From: Mayamaea pseudoterrestris
Lineage: Eukaryota > Bacillariophyta > Bacillariophyceae > Sellaphorales > Sellaphoraceae
Reading direction: 5' to 3'
Assembly (NCBI GenBank): GCA_027923505.1
Contig: BROI01000013.1
Coordinates: 434,001 to 498,000 of the forward strand
Length of the DNA stretch: 64,000 bases
Below are positions 12,558 through 23,797 of the stretch, piece after piece. The first letter of the stretch is position 1. Every line of letters starts with the position of its first letter. The position numbers and the translations under genes are program-made. Under the pieces are notes generated by a model. That model searched no databases and was not told the DNA's origin. It saw nothing but the letters and a program-made list of their open reading frames with translations.

Positions 12558-13499
12558 TGAAAGCATTGCACTTTTGACATCATGAAACAATGCCTGTCAA
12601 CTGCCAGCTATCAATTTACACCTCACTGGCCATTGGAGAGGGTCATGGCAGCCAGCTACTGTGGACAAGCCTGGGGACACGAAATTCTGGCAGTCCCTGT
12701 CGCAGAACTTGGAGACTACATGGGCTAGTGATGAAAGCATTACACTTTTGACATCATGAAACAATGCCTGTCAACTGCCAGCTATCAGTTTACACCTCAC
12801 TGGCCATTGGAGAGGGTCATGGCAGCCAGCTACTGTGGACAAGCCTGGGGACACGAAATTCTGGCAGTCCCTGCGGCAAAACATTGAGACTACATGGGCT
12901 AGTGATGAATGCATTGCGTTTTTGACATCATGAAACAATGCTTGTCAACTGCCAGCTATCAATTTACACCTCTCTGGCTGTTGGAGTGGGTCATGGCAGC
13001 CAGCTACTGTGGGCAAGCCTGGGGACACTGAAAGCATTGCACTTTTGACATCATGAAACAATGCCTGTCAACTGCCAGCTATCAATTTACACCTCACTGG
13101 CCATTGGAGAGGGTCATGGCAGCCAGCTACTGTGGACAAGCCTGGGGACACGAAATTCTGGCAGTCCCTGTCGCAGAACTTGGAGACTACATGGGCTAGT
13201 GATGAAAGCATTACACTTTTGACATCATGAAACAATGCCTGTCAACTGCCAGCTATCAGTTTACACCTCACTGGCCATTGGAGAGGGTCATGGCAGCCAG
13301 CTACTGTGGACAAGCCTGGGGACACGAAATTCTGGCAGTCCCTGCGGCAAAACATTGAGACTACATGGGCTAGTGATGAATGCATTGCGTTTTTGACATC
13401 ATGAAACAATGCTTGTCAACTGCCAGCTATCAATTTACACCTCTCTGGCTGTTGGAGTGGGTCATGGCAGCCAGCTACTGTGGGCAAGCCTGGGGACAC
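12558..13499. repeat. Exact 471-bp tandem duplication inside the 174-bp array
   Basis: Bases 12558-13028 and 13029-13499 read as identical. The copy is 2.7 units long, so the joint (GGGGACAC then TGAAAGCATT at 13028/13029) is out of register with the 174-bp period. That argues for an end-joining or replication-slippage event, not in-register unequal crossing over. Confidence 0.85.
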
Positions 13500-16400
13500 G
13501 ATATCGCAGAACGTGGAGACTACATGGGATATATTGACTGCATTGCATTTTTGCCATCATGAAACAATGCTTGACAACTGCCAGTTATCAATTTACACCT
13601 CTCTGGCTGTTGAAATAGGTTATGGCAGCCAGCTACTGTGGACAAGCCTGGGGACACGAAATTCTGGCAGTCCCTGCGGCAAAACATTGAGACTACATGG
13701 GCTAGTGATGAATGTATTGCGTTTTTGACATCATGAAAGAAAGCTTGTCGACTGCCAGCTATCAATTTACACCTCTCTGGCTGTTGGAGTGGGTCATGGC
13801 AGCCAGCTACTGTGGGCAAGCCTGGGGACACAAAATTCTGGCAGTCCTTGTCACAGAACGTGGAGACTACATGGGCTATATTGACTGCATTGCATTTTTG
13901 ACATCATGAAACAATGCTTGTCAACTGCCAGCTATCAATTTACACCACTCTGGCTGTTAAAATAGGTTATGGCAGCCAGCTACTGTGGACAAGCCTGGGG
14001 ACACAAAATTCTGGCCATCCCTGTCACAGAACTTGGAGACTACATGGGCTTTATTGACTGCATTGCTCTTTTGACATCATTAAACAATGCCTGGCAACTG
14101 CCAGCTATCAGTTTACACCTCACTGGCCATTGGAGAGGGTCATGGCAGCCAGCTACTGTGGACAAGCCTGGGGACATGAATTTCTGGCAGTCCCTGTCGC
14201 AGAACTTGGAGACTACATGGGCTAGTGATGAATGCATTGCACTTTTGACATCATTGAAACATTGCCTGTCAACTACCAGCTATCAATTTACACCTCTCTG
14301 GCTGTTGAAGTAGGTTATGGCAGCCAGCTACTGTGGACAAGCCTGGGGACATGAAATTCTGGCAGTCCCTGTTGCAGAACTTGGAGACTACATGGGCTAG
14401 TGATCAATGCATTGCACTTTTGACATCATGAAACATTGCCTGTCAACTGCCAGCTATCAATTTACACCTCTCTGGCTGCTTGAGTGGGTTATGGCAGCCA
14501 GCTACTGTGGACAAGCCTGGGGACACAAAATCTGGCAGTCCCTGTCACAGAACTTGGAGACTACATGGGCTAGTGATCAATGCATTGCACTATTGACATC
14601 ATGAAACAATGCCTGCCAACTGCCAGCTATCAATTTACACCTCACTGGCCATTGGAGAGGGTTATGGCAGCCAGCTACTGTGGACAAGCCTGGGGACATG
14701 AAATTCTAGCAGTCCCTGTCACAGAACTTGGAAACTACATGGGCTACTGATGAAAGCATTGCACTTTTGACATCATGAAATTATGCCTGTCAACTGCCAG
14801 CTATCAATTTACACCTCTCTGACTGTTGCATTGGTTTATGGCAGCCAGCTACTGAGGACAAGCCTGGGGACACGAAATTCTGGCAGTCCCTGTCGCAGAA
14901 CTTGGAGACTACATGGGCTAGTGATCAATGCATTGCATTTTTGACATCATGAAACAATGCCTGTCAACTGCCAGCTATCAATTTACACCTCTCTGGCTGT
15001 TGGAGTGGGTTATGGCAGCCAGCTACTGTGGACAAGCCTGGGGACACGAAATTCTGGCAGTCCCTGTGGCAGAACTTGGAGACTACATGAGCTAGTGATG
15101 AATGCATAGCACTCTTGACATCATGAAACAATGCCTGTCAACTGCCAGCAATCAATTTACACCTCTCTGGCTGTTGAGGGGTTAGTGGCAGCCAGCTACT
15201 GTGGACAAGCCTGGTCTGGCAGTCCCTGTCACAGAACTTGGAGACTACATGGGCTAGTGATGAATGCATTGCACTTTTGATATCAAGAAACAATGCCTGT
15301 GAACTGCCAGCTATCAATTTACACACTCTCTGGCTGTTGGAGTGGGATAGCCAGCTACTGTGACAAGCCTGGGGACACGGAATTCTCCAGTCCCTGTCGC
15401 AGAACTGAGACTACATGGGCTAGTGATATGCATTGCCTTTTGACATCATGAAACAATGCCTGTCAACTGCCAGCTATTCGTTATCCCCTCACTGGCCATT
15501 GGAGAGGGTCATGGCAGTCAGCTACTGTGGGCAAGCCTGGGGACATGAAATTCTGGCAGTCCCTGTCGCCGAACTTGGAGACTACATGGGCTAGTGATGA
15601 AAGCATTGCACTTTTGACATCATGACACAATGCCTGTCAACTGCCAGCTATCAATTTACACCTCTCTGGCTGCTGGAGTGGGTTATGGCAGCCAGCTACT
15701 GCGGACAAGCCTGGGGACATGGAATTCTGGCAGTCCCTGTCGCAGAACTTGGAGACCACATGGGCTATATTGACTGCATTGCTTTTTTGAAATCATGAAA
15801 ACAATGCCTGTCAACTGCCAGCTATCAATTTACACTTCCTGGCTGTTGGAGTGGGTTATTTCAGCCAGTGTCTGTGGACAAGCCAGGAGCCACGAAATTC
15901 AGGCGGTCCTACAGGCAGAACTTGGAGACTACATGGGCTAGTGATGAAAGCATTACACTTTTGCCATCATGAAACAATGCCTGTCAACTGCCAGCTATCA
16001 GTTTACACCTCACTGGCCATTGGAGAGGGTCATGGCAGCCAGCTACTGTGGACAAGCCTGGGGACATGAAATTCTGGCAGTCCCTGTCGCCGAACTTGGA
16101 GACTACATGGGCTAGTGATGAAAGCATTGCACTTTTGACATCATGACACAATGCCTGTCAACTGCCAGCTATCAATTTACACCTCTCTGGCTGCTGGAGT
16201 GGGTTATGGCAGCCAGCTACTGTGGACAAGCCTAAAGACATGAAATTCTGGCAGTCCCTGTTGCTGAACTTGGAGACTACATGGGCTAGTGATGAATGCA
16301 TTAATTTTTTGACATCATGAAACAATGCTTGTCAACTGCCAGCTATCAATTTACACCTCTCTGGCTGTTGGAGTGGGTCATGGCAGCCAGCTACTGTGGG

Positions 16401-19400
16401 CAAGCCTGGGGACACGAAATTCTGGCAGTCCCTGTCGCAGAACTTGGAGACTACATGGGCTAGTGATGAATGCATTGCGTTTTTGACATCATGAAACAAT
16501 GCTTGTCAACTGCCAGCTATCAATTTACACCTTGCTGGCCGTTGTAGAGGGTCAAGGCAGCCAGCTACTGTGGACAAGCCTGGGGACACGAAATTCTGGC
16601 AGTCCCTGTCTCAGATCTTGGAGCTTACATGGGCTAATGATGAATGAGTTGCACTTTTGACATCATGAAACAATGCCTGTCAACTGCCAGCTATCAATTT
16701 ACACCTCTCTGGCTGTCGGAGTGGGTTATGGCAGCCAGCTACTGTGGACAAGCCTGGGGACACGAAATTCTGGCAGTCCCTGTCGCAGAACTTGGAGACT
16801 ACATGGGCTAGTGTTGAATGCATTGCACTTTTGACATCATGAAACAATGCCTGTCAACTGCCAGCTATCAATTTACACCTCTCTGGCTGTTGGAGTGGGT
16901 TATGGCAGCCAGCTACTGTGGACAAGCCTGGGGACACGAAATTCTGGCAGTCCCTGTCGCAGAACTTGGAGACTACATGGGCTAGTGATGAATGCATTGC
17001 ACTTTTGACATCATGAAACAATGCCTGTCAACTGCCAGCTATCAATTTACACCTCTCTGGCTGTTGAAGTAGGTTATGGCAGCCAGCTACCGTGGACAAG
17101 CCTGGGGACACAAAATTATGGCAGTCCCTGTTGCAGAACTTGGAGACTACATGGGCTAGTGATGAATGCATTGCACTTTTGACATCATGAAACAATGCCT
17201 GTCAACTGCCAGCTATCAATTTACACCTCTCTGGCTGTTGGAGTGGGTTATGGCAGCCAGCTACTGTGGACAAGCCTGGGGACACAAAATTCTGGCAGTC
17301 CCTGTCGCAGAACTTGGAGACTACATGGGCTAGTGATCAATGCATTGCACTTTTGACATCATGAAACAATGCCTGCCAACTGCCAGCTATCAATTTACAC
17401 CTCACTGGCCATTGGAGAGGGTTATGGCAGCCAGCTACTGTGGACAAGCCTGGGGACACAAAATTCTGGCAGTCCCTGTCGCAGAACTTGGAGACTACAT
17501 GGGCTAGTGATGAAAGCAGTGCACTTTTGACACCATGAAAAAATGCTTGTTAACTGCCAGCTATCAATTTACACCTCTCTGGCTGTTGAAATAGGTTATG
17601 GCAGCCAGCTACTGTGGACAAGCCTGGGGACACAAAATTCTGGCAGTCCCTGTCGCAGAACTTGGAGACTACATGGGCTATATTGACTGCATTGCTTTTT
17701 TGACATCATGAAACAATGCCTGTCAACTGCCAGATATCAATTTACACCTCACTGGCTGTTGGAGTGGGTCATGGCAGCCAGCTACTGTGGGCAAGCCTGG
17801 GGACAATTTCACTCAGTTGATTTGCATGTCTCGTGCAGTATTACACCTCGGCTGTTGAGTGGCAGCCACTGTGGCGAAATTCTGGCAGTCCCTGTGGCAG
17901 AACTTGGAGACTACATGGGCTAGAGATGAATGCTTCGCACTTTCTGCATCACGAAACAATGCCTGTCAACTGCAAGCTATCAAGTTATACCTCACTGGCC
18001 GTTGAAGTGGGTCATGGCAGCCAGCTACTGTGGACAAGCCTGGGGACACGAAATTCTGGCAGTCCCTGTCGCAGAACTTGGAGACTACATGGGCTAGTGA
18101 TGAATGCATTGCACTTTTGACATCATGAAACATTGCCTGTCAACTGCCAGCTATCAGTTTACACCTCACTGGCCATTGGAGAGGGTCATGGCAGCCAGCT
18201 ACTGTGGACAAGCCTGGGGACATGAATTTCTGGCAGTCCCTGTCGCAGAACTTGGAGACTACATGGGCTAGTGATGAATGCATTGCACTTTTGACATCAT
18301 TGAAACATTGCCTGTCAACTACCAGCTATCAATTTACACCTCTCTGGCTGTTGAAATAGGTTATGGCAGCCAGCTACTGTGGACAAGCCTGGGGACAAGA
18401 ATTTCTGGCAGTCCCTGTCGCAGAACTTGGAGACTACATGGGCTAGTGATGGATGCATTGCACTTTTGACATCATGAAACAATGCCTGTCAACTGCCAGC
18501 TATCAGTTTACACCTCACTGGCCATTGGAGAGGGTCATGGCAGCCAGCTACTGTGGACAAGCCTGGGGACACAAAGTTCTGGCAGTCTCCGAACACATGG
18601 GCTAGTGATCAATGGATTTTGACATCATGAAACATTGCTTGTCAACTGCCACTTATCAATTTACACCTCTCTGGCTGTTGGAGTGGGTCATGGCAGCCAG
18701 CTACTGTGGGCAAACCTGGGGACACGAAATTCTGGCAGTCCCTGTTGCAGAACGTGGAGACTACATGGGCTATATTGACTGCATCGCATTTTTGACATCA
18801 TGAAACAATGCCTGTCAACTGCCAGCTATCAGTTTACACCTCACTGGCTGTTGGAGTGGGTCATGGCAGCCAGCTACTGTGGGCAAGCCTGGGGACACGA
18901 AATTCTGGCAGTCCCTGTCGCAGAACGTGAAGACTACATGGGCTAGTGATGAAAACATTGCACTTTTGACATCATGAAACTATGCCTGTCAACTGCCAGC
19001 TATCAATTTACACCTCTCTGGCTGTTGCATTGGTTTTTGGCAGCCAGCTACTGTGGACACGCCTGGGGACACGAAATTCTGGCAGTCCCTGTCGCAGAAC
19101 TTGGAGACTACATGGGCTAGTGATCAATGCATTGCACTTTTGACATCATGAAACATTGCCTGTCAACTGCCAGCTATCAATTTACACCACTCTGGCTGTT
19201 GCATTGGGTTATGGCAGCCAGCTACTGTGGACAAGCCTGGGGACACGAAATTCTGGCAGTCCCTGTTGCCGAACTTGGAGACTACATGGGCTAGTGATCA
19301 ATGCATTGCATTTTTGACATCATGAAACATTGCTTGTCAACTGCCACTTATCAATTTACACCTCTCTGGCTGTTGGAGTGGGTCATGGCAGCCAGCTACT

Positions 19401-20065
19401 GTGGACAAGCCTGGGGACACGAAATTCTGGCAGTCCCTGTTGCCGAACTTGGAGACTACATGGGCTAGTGATCAATGCATTGCATTTTTGACATCATGAA
19501 ACATTGCTTGTCAACTGCCACTTATCAATTTACACCTCTCTGGCTGTTGGAGTGGGTCATGGCAGCCAGCTACTGTGGGCAAACCTGGGGACACGAAATT
19601 CTGGCAGTCCCTGTCGCAGAACGTGGAGACATCATGGGTTATATTGACTGCATTGCATTTTTGACATCATGAAACAATGCCTTTCAACTGCCATCTATCA
19701 ATGTATCCCTCTCTGGCCTCAGGAGTAAGTTATGGCAGGCAGCTGCTGTGGACAAGCCTAGGACCATAAATTCAGGCAGCCCTATGGCAGGAGACTTGGC
19801 AACTCAATGGACCAGAGACAATTACATTGCACTTTCTACATCATGTCATAATGCCTTTCATCTGCCAGGTATTAATTTGGCTCAGCAGGCAATGCTGGAC
19901 TATCCCTGATACAAGCTGTGTACGTCGCGCCCTGCAAGTTTTAAACCTGTGCGACATTCGAGCTGGATTAATGACGCGCGCGGATCTGATTCTTGCAGCA
20001 TTTCCTGTTTCCTGACAAACACTCAAGCTTTGCGTAATACAAACACTATTTTACACATATACAGG

Positions 20066-20902
20066 ATGCGAATACCCAGCAGTCACGCAAGGCAAATCGA
20101 TTTTGCACCCGCGGCAAAGCTGTTTACCACGGGAAGCATTGTCGGAACTCTGGTTGATTCGCTCCACAACCAATGCTTGCTCGAATACCACTTTTGTCCA
20201 TTGATCATTGATAATCACTTTTCGGAATCAACTGGCCGCGACCATTTGCTTGCTTCGAGTTGGGTCGTGCCGCCATTGCTTGGAGTGGCATATGTGGTTC
20301 TGGGAAGCGTGTTACCTCGATTCGTTGAGTTCGGCCTTGAGCGAATTGAAATGACAAGGCAGATGAATCATATAGTCGCGGCAACGATGAGCGACTCAAA
20401 GAAGCAAATGAAGAAAACATTGCTACCTGTTTCTTCTGAATCATCATCAAAATCAGTCGGTATACGAGCCGCTTATGCCGTTGTGACGACTGCCATGCTC
20501 ATCAAGTTGTCATCCTACTTGGAGGTTTCATCCACTCCACATGGACAAGAAATCTTAATATTACTCGCGCTACTGCAATGGGCCGTCTTGGACGGAAGTC
20601 TATCATCCTTGTTAGTGGCAACTCTGGCGAGCATTGGCGGTCCGTTGGCGGAACTACCCTTTGTCGGCCACGAAATATGGACCTACCTTCCGACGGCTGC
20701 CGACTACTTTCCACTGCAGAATCTTACAGTCGAAAATACTGGCGTGAACACTGTCATTCAAACCATACTCGGAACGAATAACTATCAAAGCTTGGCACTG
20801 GCTAGCATCACTGGTCCTTGCTACTTTGCCGTGACCATGGATGCGATTGCTTGTGGACGAGCGTTTTCAATTGACACTGAGAACGACGCTGCTGCTATCT
20901 GA
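20066..20902 (+). CDS. INSIG-like ER membrane protein
   Basis: The product is 278 residues if it starts at the ATG at 20066; the frame is open farther upstream but that part looks non-conserved. Family features are an N-terminal membrane segment near residues 17-40 (LFTTGSIVGTL), then SWVVPPLLGVAYVVLGS, which matches the INSIG signature WWVPPCCGxAAxVxG, then several further hydrophobic segments, and near the end a TGPCYFAVTMDAIACGR segment resembling the last INSIG helix. In animals and fungi INSIG binds sterol-sensing proteins in the ER (SCAP, HMG-CoA reductase) and holds or degrades them according to sterol level. The role in algae is unknown to me. The gene ends tail-to-tail with the thiolase 170 bp away and is the first gene beyond the satellite. 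The alternative is a generic multi-pass protein. Confidence 0.65.
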   Translation: MRIPSSHARQIDFAPAAKLFTTGSIVGTLVDSLHNQCLLEYHFCPLIIDNHFSESTGRDHLLASSWVVPPLLGVAYVVLGSVLPRFVEFGLERIEMTRQMNHIVAATMSDSKKQMKKTLLPVSSESSSKSVGIRAAYAVVTTAMLIKLSSYLEVSSTPHGQEILILLALLQWAVLDGSLSSLLVATLASIGGPLAELPFVGHEIWTYLPTAADYFPLQNLTVENTGVNTVIQTILGTNNYQSLALASITGPCYFAVTMDAIACGRAFSIDTENDAAAI

Positions 20903-21072
20903 CGAAGACATTGAAGTAAACTCACTAATGTAAATGATATCTGCTTATGTTTGTTGCTAATACATTTGAGTATTATATTGCGCATGTAAAATTTATCTGA
21001 GAGCAATGTACTGAAGCATGCTGTTGCATATAAAAACATCCATCCATATTATCCTTTTTAACAATTTCATAT

Positions 21073-22320
21073 TTACACCCGCTCCAATACGACGGCAATT
21101 CCCTGACCTCCTCCAATGCATGCAGCTCCAACATGAATGTTATTTTCCGGCTTGCGAGCAAACTCGTGCGCCAAGTGTGCCGTGATGCGACTGCCCGACG
21201 CACCCAGCGGATGTCCAAGCGAAATGGCGCCTCCCGACAAATTAGTCTTGTCCATGTCCAACCCAAGTTCCTTGGCGCATGCCAATACTTGCGCGGCAAA
21301 GGCTTCGTTAATTTCAAAACGGTCAACATCAGCTTGATTAATACCAGTCGTAGCAAGTACTTGCTGAATGGCTGGAACAGGACCAATGCCCATGGTCTTG
21401 GGGTCACATCCAGCCACGGCCCAGCCTGCGAGGCGACACAGTGGCGTCCAATTGTTTTCCAAGCAAGCTTCCTCGGATGCTAGCAAGACGGCGCCCGCGC
21501 CATCGCAAATTCCACTCGCGTTGGCCGCTGTAACGACGCCATCCTTTTTAAAGACTGGTTTCAACTTGGAAACACTCTCCATGGTTGTCTGCGGACGCGG
21601 ATGCTCATCAGTGTCAACAACAGACTCGCCCTTTTTCGTCTTGATGGTCACTGGGGCCATTTCCGAGTCAAAGACTCCAGCCTCGTGCGCTTCCGCCCAC
21701 AATCGTTGACTGCGAATGGCATACTCGTCGCACTCTTCACGCGTAATCCCATACTGCACGGCCAAATTTTCCGCCGTCATACCCATTGGCGTATTCTCCG
21801 CAAACGAGTCGGTCAAACCGTCCCACAGCAAGTCGCGCGCGTTGAAACCTTGTCCAAGCGCTACGCCCCAGCGGACTTGACTGCCGTAGACGACGAGCGG
21901 CGCGTTACTCATATGTTCCGTACCTCCAGCCAAGTACAAGGCATTCTTGTCGTTATGCTGACTAACTTGAATCGCCTTGTACGCTTGAATGAGAGTTTCA
22001 AATCCGCTGCCGCAGAGACGATTAATCGTCAGTGATGGACTGCGAATGGGCATGCCCACGCGCAAGCCAACATGCCGCGCCAAGTAGGCCGCGTCGGGAC
22101 TGCTCGGTAGTACATTGCCAAAGTAGACTTCGGAAATATGCGAGGCAGCGTCATCAGTCTTGAGGTCATGGAGCGCCGCCTGACTCGCCGTCACGCCCAA
22201 GTCTGTCGCCGTGAGCGATTTGAAGGCTCCGCCAAAGGCTCCAAAGGGGGTGCGCTTGGCGGCGACGATGAAAACGTTGCGCGCGGCGCTCGATGGGAGA
22301 ATTAAATTTGGAGATGGCAT
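21073..22320 (-). CDS. ACAT: Acetyl-CoA C-acetyltransferase (thiolase)
   Basis: This 415-residue thiolase is of normal length for the family. It catalyses the reversible joining of two acetyl-CoA to acetoacetyl-CoA. The nucleophile is Cys103 in NRLCGSGFETL. NEAFAAQ and GGAISLGHPLG carry the active-site Asn and His370, and Cys401 in CIGGGQG is the acid/base residue. The N-terminus starts almost directly with the thiolase fold (VAAKRTPFGAFGG after 18 residues) and shows no strong presequence; the C-terminus ERV is not a peroxisomal signal. A cytosolic enzyme for sterol and isoprenoid precursors or a mitochondrial enzyme for isoleucine and fatty-acid breakdown are both possible. It is divergent from the ETF-alpha gene, which favours a catabolic role, and convergent with the INSIG-like gene. 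Confidence 0.92.
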   Translation of the reverse strand: MPSPNLILPSSAARNVFIVAAKRTPFGAFGGAFKSLTATDLGVTASQAALHDLKTDDAASHISEVYFGNVLPSSPDAAYLARHVGLRVGMPIRSPSLTINRLCGSGFETLIQAYKAIQVSQHNDKNALYLAGGTEHMSNAPLVVYGSQVRWGVALGQGFNARDLLWDGLTDSFAENTPMGMTAENLAVQYGITREECDEYAIRSQRLWAEAHEAGVFDSEMAPVTIKTKKGESVVDTDEHPRPQTTMESVSKLKPVFKKDGVVTAANASGICDGAGAVLLASEEACLENNWTPLCRLAGWAVAGCDPKTMGIGPVPAIQQVLATTGINQADVDRFEINEAFAAQVLACAKELGLDMDKTNLSGGAISLGHPLGASGSRITAHLAHEFARKPENNIHVGAACIGGGQGIAVVLERV

Positions 22321-22634
22321 AATGATAATGAGAGAGAATGAGTAATGTTATAGCAGACGTGAATGTGTTTGTTCAATGGCAAGAAACTGCAGTCGAGAAG
22401 AAAAAGTGTGGTCGTGCAGCAGGATCATCGTCGAACCAATGGAATTTCAGTGCCATGGTGTCATCGACGCAGGGTATCTTTGGGTCATTTGTGACGTCGA
22501 GTCACACTTTGAGTCGTCATCTTGGCGGTTTCGCCGCGCCGCCGCGCCTTTCCACTATGGCACAAGAAGAAAGGATCCATGGATCACTTGGCTCCACAAC
22601 AATCTTTCTAAATCAACAAATACATCATCAAAAC
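22321..22634. promoter_or_regulatory. Shared divergent promoter region of thiolase and ETF-alpha
   Basis: About 314 bp separate the two start codons on opposite strands. The frame of ETF-alpha is open through it, but the residues there look like random translation. I see no clear TATA box; the stretch just before the ETF-alpha ATG is A/C-rich. Confidence 0.5.
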
Positions 22635-23708
22635 ATGCTTCTATCTCGCATTTCCTCGCGCAGTCGCCTTGCGTGGGCAGCAGCAAGAACTGCTCCAGCA
22701 TACAACGCTTCCTCAATGCTCCATTGTCAGCATCGCTCCATGGCAACGCTGATTCTAGCCGATCCACTTTCCGCCAACCAAATTCCATCGGGAGCCACTT
22801 GCAGCGCCGTTTCTGCCGCTCAGCAATTCAAAGATCCTGATATTTATTTACTGGTCGTCGGAGAAGCTCCTGCGCAAATTCCTCAAGGTGTCACCAAGAT
22901 GATTCACGCATCCTCGTCGAGCGCCCATCCAACCGCCGAAACGATTGCCTCCACCACTGCCCAAGTAGCTCAATCCGATTCTAATGTTCGACGCATTCTT
23001 GGAACTTCTACTAAATTTGGAGCCGCCATTGTTCCTCGCATTGCTGGACTCTTGGAATCGTCGCCCATGACGGATGTTGTGGCGATTGAAAGTAACGGAG
23101 CATCCTTTGTGCGGCCAATGTATGCTGGAAACGTTTTGACGAGAATCAAACCGAGTGCAAACGCAAGTAGTAGCAAGACATTGGTCATGTCGGTCCGACC
23201 AACCAGTTTTCCAAAGGCGGCATTGGTGGATGCTTCAAGTGTCACTACGGAACAAGTCACAGCCGAGGAGTTTGCCGGCAGCGAGTGGATCTCCGACAGT
23301 ACGGGAAGCGATGCATCCGACACAAAGATTGACTTGGCGAGCGCCACGACGGTTGTCAGTGGCGGACGCGGCATGAAGGAGACTGCCAATTTCGAGTTGC
23401 TGGCCAAACTGGCCAAAACGTTGCCCCATGGAGCCGTTGGAGCGTCGCGAGCGGCTGTGGATGCTGGCATGGCGCCCAACGATTGGCAGGTTGGACAAAC
23501 TGGAAAGGTTGTTGCACCAAACTTGTACTTTGCTGTTGGTATTTCCGGAGCGATTCAGCATATATCTGGTATGAAGGATAGCAAGGTTGTTGTCGCGATT
23601 AACAAGGATCCGGATGCGCCAATCTTTCAAGTTGCCGACTATGGACTGGTCGCAGACTTGTTTACGGCGGTTCCAGAATTAACGACCAAGCTGTCTGCAG
23701 GCGAGTAG
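22635..23708 (+). CDS. ETFA: Electron transfer flavoprotein alpha subunit, mitochondrial
   Basis: ETF-alpha with ETF-beta carries electrons from matrix acyl-CoA dehydrogenases to ETF:ubiquinone oxidoreductase. The chosen ATG gives 357 residues, close to the usual length, starting MLLSRISSRSRLAWAAARTA, an Arg/Ser/Ala-rich mitochondrial presequence without acids; mature sequence begins near SMATLILADP. Upstream ATGs in frame (22338) would add 99 residues unlike the family. The C-terminal FAD domain is intact: SGGRGMKE (about residue 243), VGASRAAVDAG, QVGQTGKVV, YFAVGISGAIQH and a closing NKDPDAPIFQVADYG. No intron is needed. The divergent thiolase neighbour works in the same oxidation pathways. 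Confidence 0.95.
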   Translation: MLLSRISSRSRLAWAAARTAPAYNASSMLHCQHRSMATLILADPLSANQIPSGATCSAVSAAQQFKDPDIYLLVVGEAPAQIPQGVTKMIHASSSSAHPTAETIASTTAQVAQSDSNVRRILGTSTKFGAAIVPRIAGLLESSPMTDVVAIESNGASFVRPMYAGNVLTRIKPSANASSSKTLVMSVRPTSFPKAALVDASSVTTEQVTAEEFAGSEWISDSTGSDASDTKIDLASATTVVSGGRGMKETANFELLAKLAKTLPHGAVGASRAAVDAGMAPNDWQVGQTGKVVAPNLYFAVGISGAIQHISGMKDSKVVVAINKDPDAPIFQVADYGLVADLFTAVPELTTKLSAGE

Positions 23709-23797
23709 ACGAAATGGAAGCATGGAAGATTACAACATTTCGAAGTAGCAAAGTTGTAGTATCACAAACAAAACATTTAATAACAACTACTAGCCAA

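Larger units (their letters stand above)
9949..19880. repeat. 174-bp satellite array, about 57 tandem units
   Basis: A unit with the landmark GACATCATGAAACAATGCC recurs every 173-174 bp (for example at 10329, 10503, 10677, 10850). It includes an inverted repeat CTGGCTG ... CAGCCAG with a 16-base spacer. Two main variants alternate at several sites: CTCTCTGGCTGTTGGAG against CTCACTGGCCATTGGAG, and GCTAGTGATGAATGC against GCTATATTGACTGC. Units at both ends are the most diverged (9949-10140 and 19680-19880), and one degenerate unit lies at about 17805-17880. The interior is homogenised by recent duplications. ORFs of 60-114 codons are present but end at the same stop inside the unit; they follow from a period divisible by three and are not called as genes. 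Confidence 0.95.

Noticed and set aside
10136-19672. Repeated ORFs of 60-114 codons in the 174-bp array
   Set aside because: Same cause: 174 is 58 codons. The frames end at the same TGA in the unit and carry no domain.
7018-19880. CRISPR array
   Set aside because: Repeat units are 174-348 bp with no distinct spacers; this is eukaryotic satellite DNA.
22338-22634. 99-residue N-terminal extension of ETF-alpha
   Set aside because: ETF-alpha proteins have a short presequence; the downstream ATG at 22635 gives the normal length and a typical mitochondrial leader.
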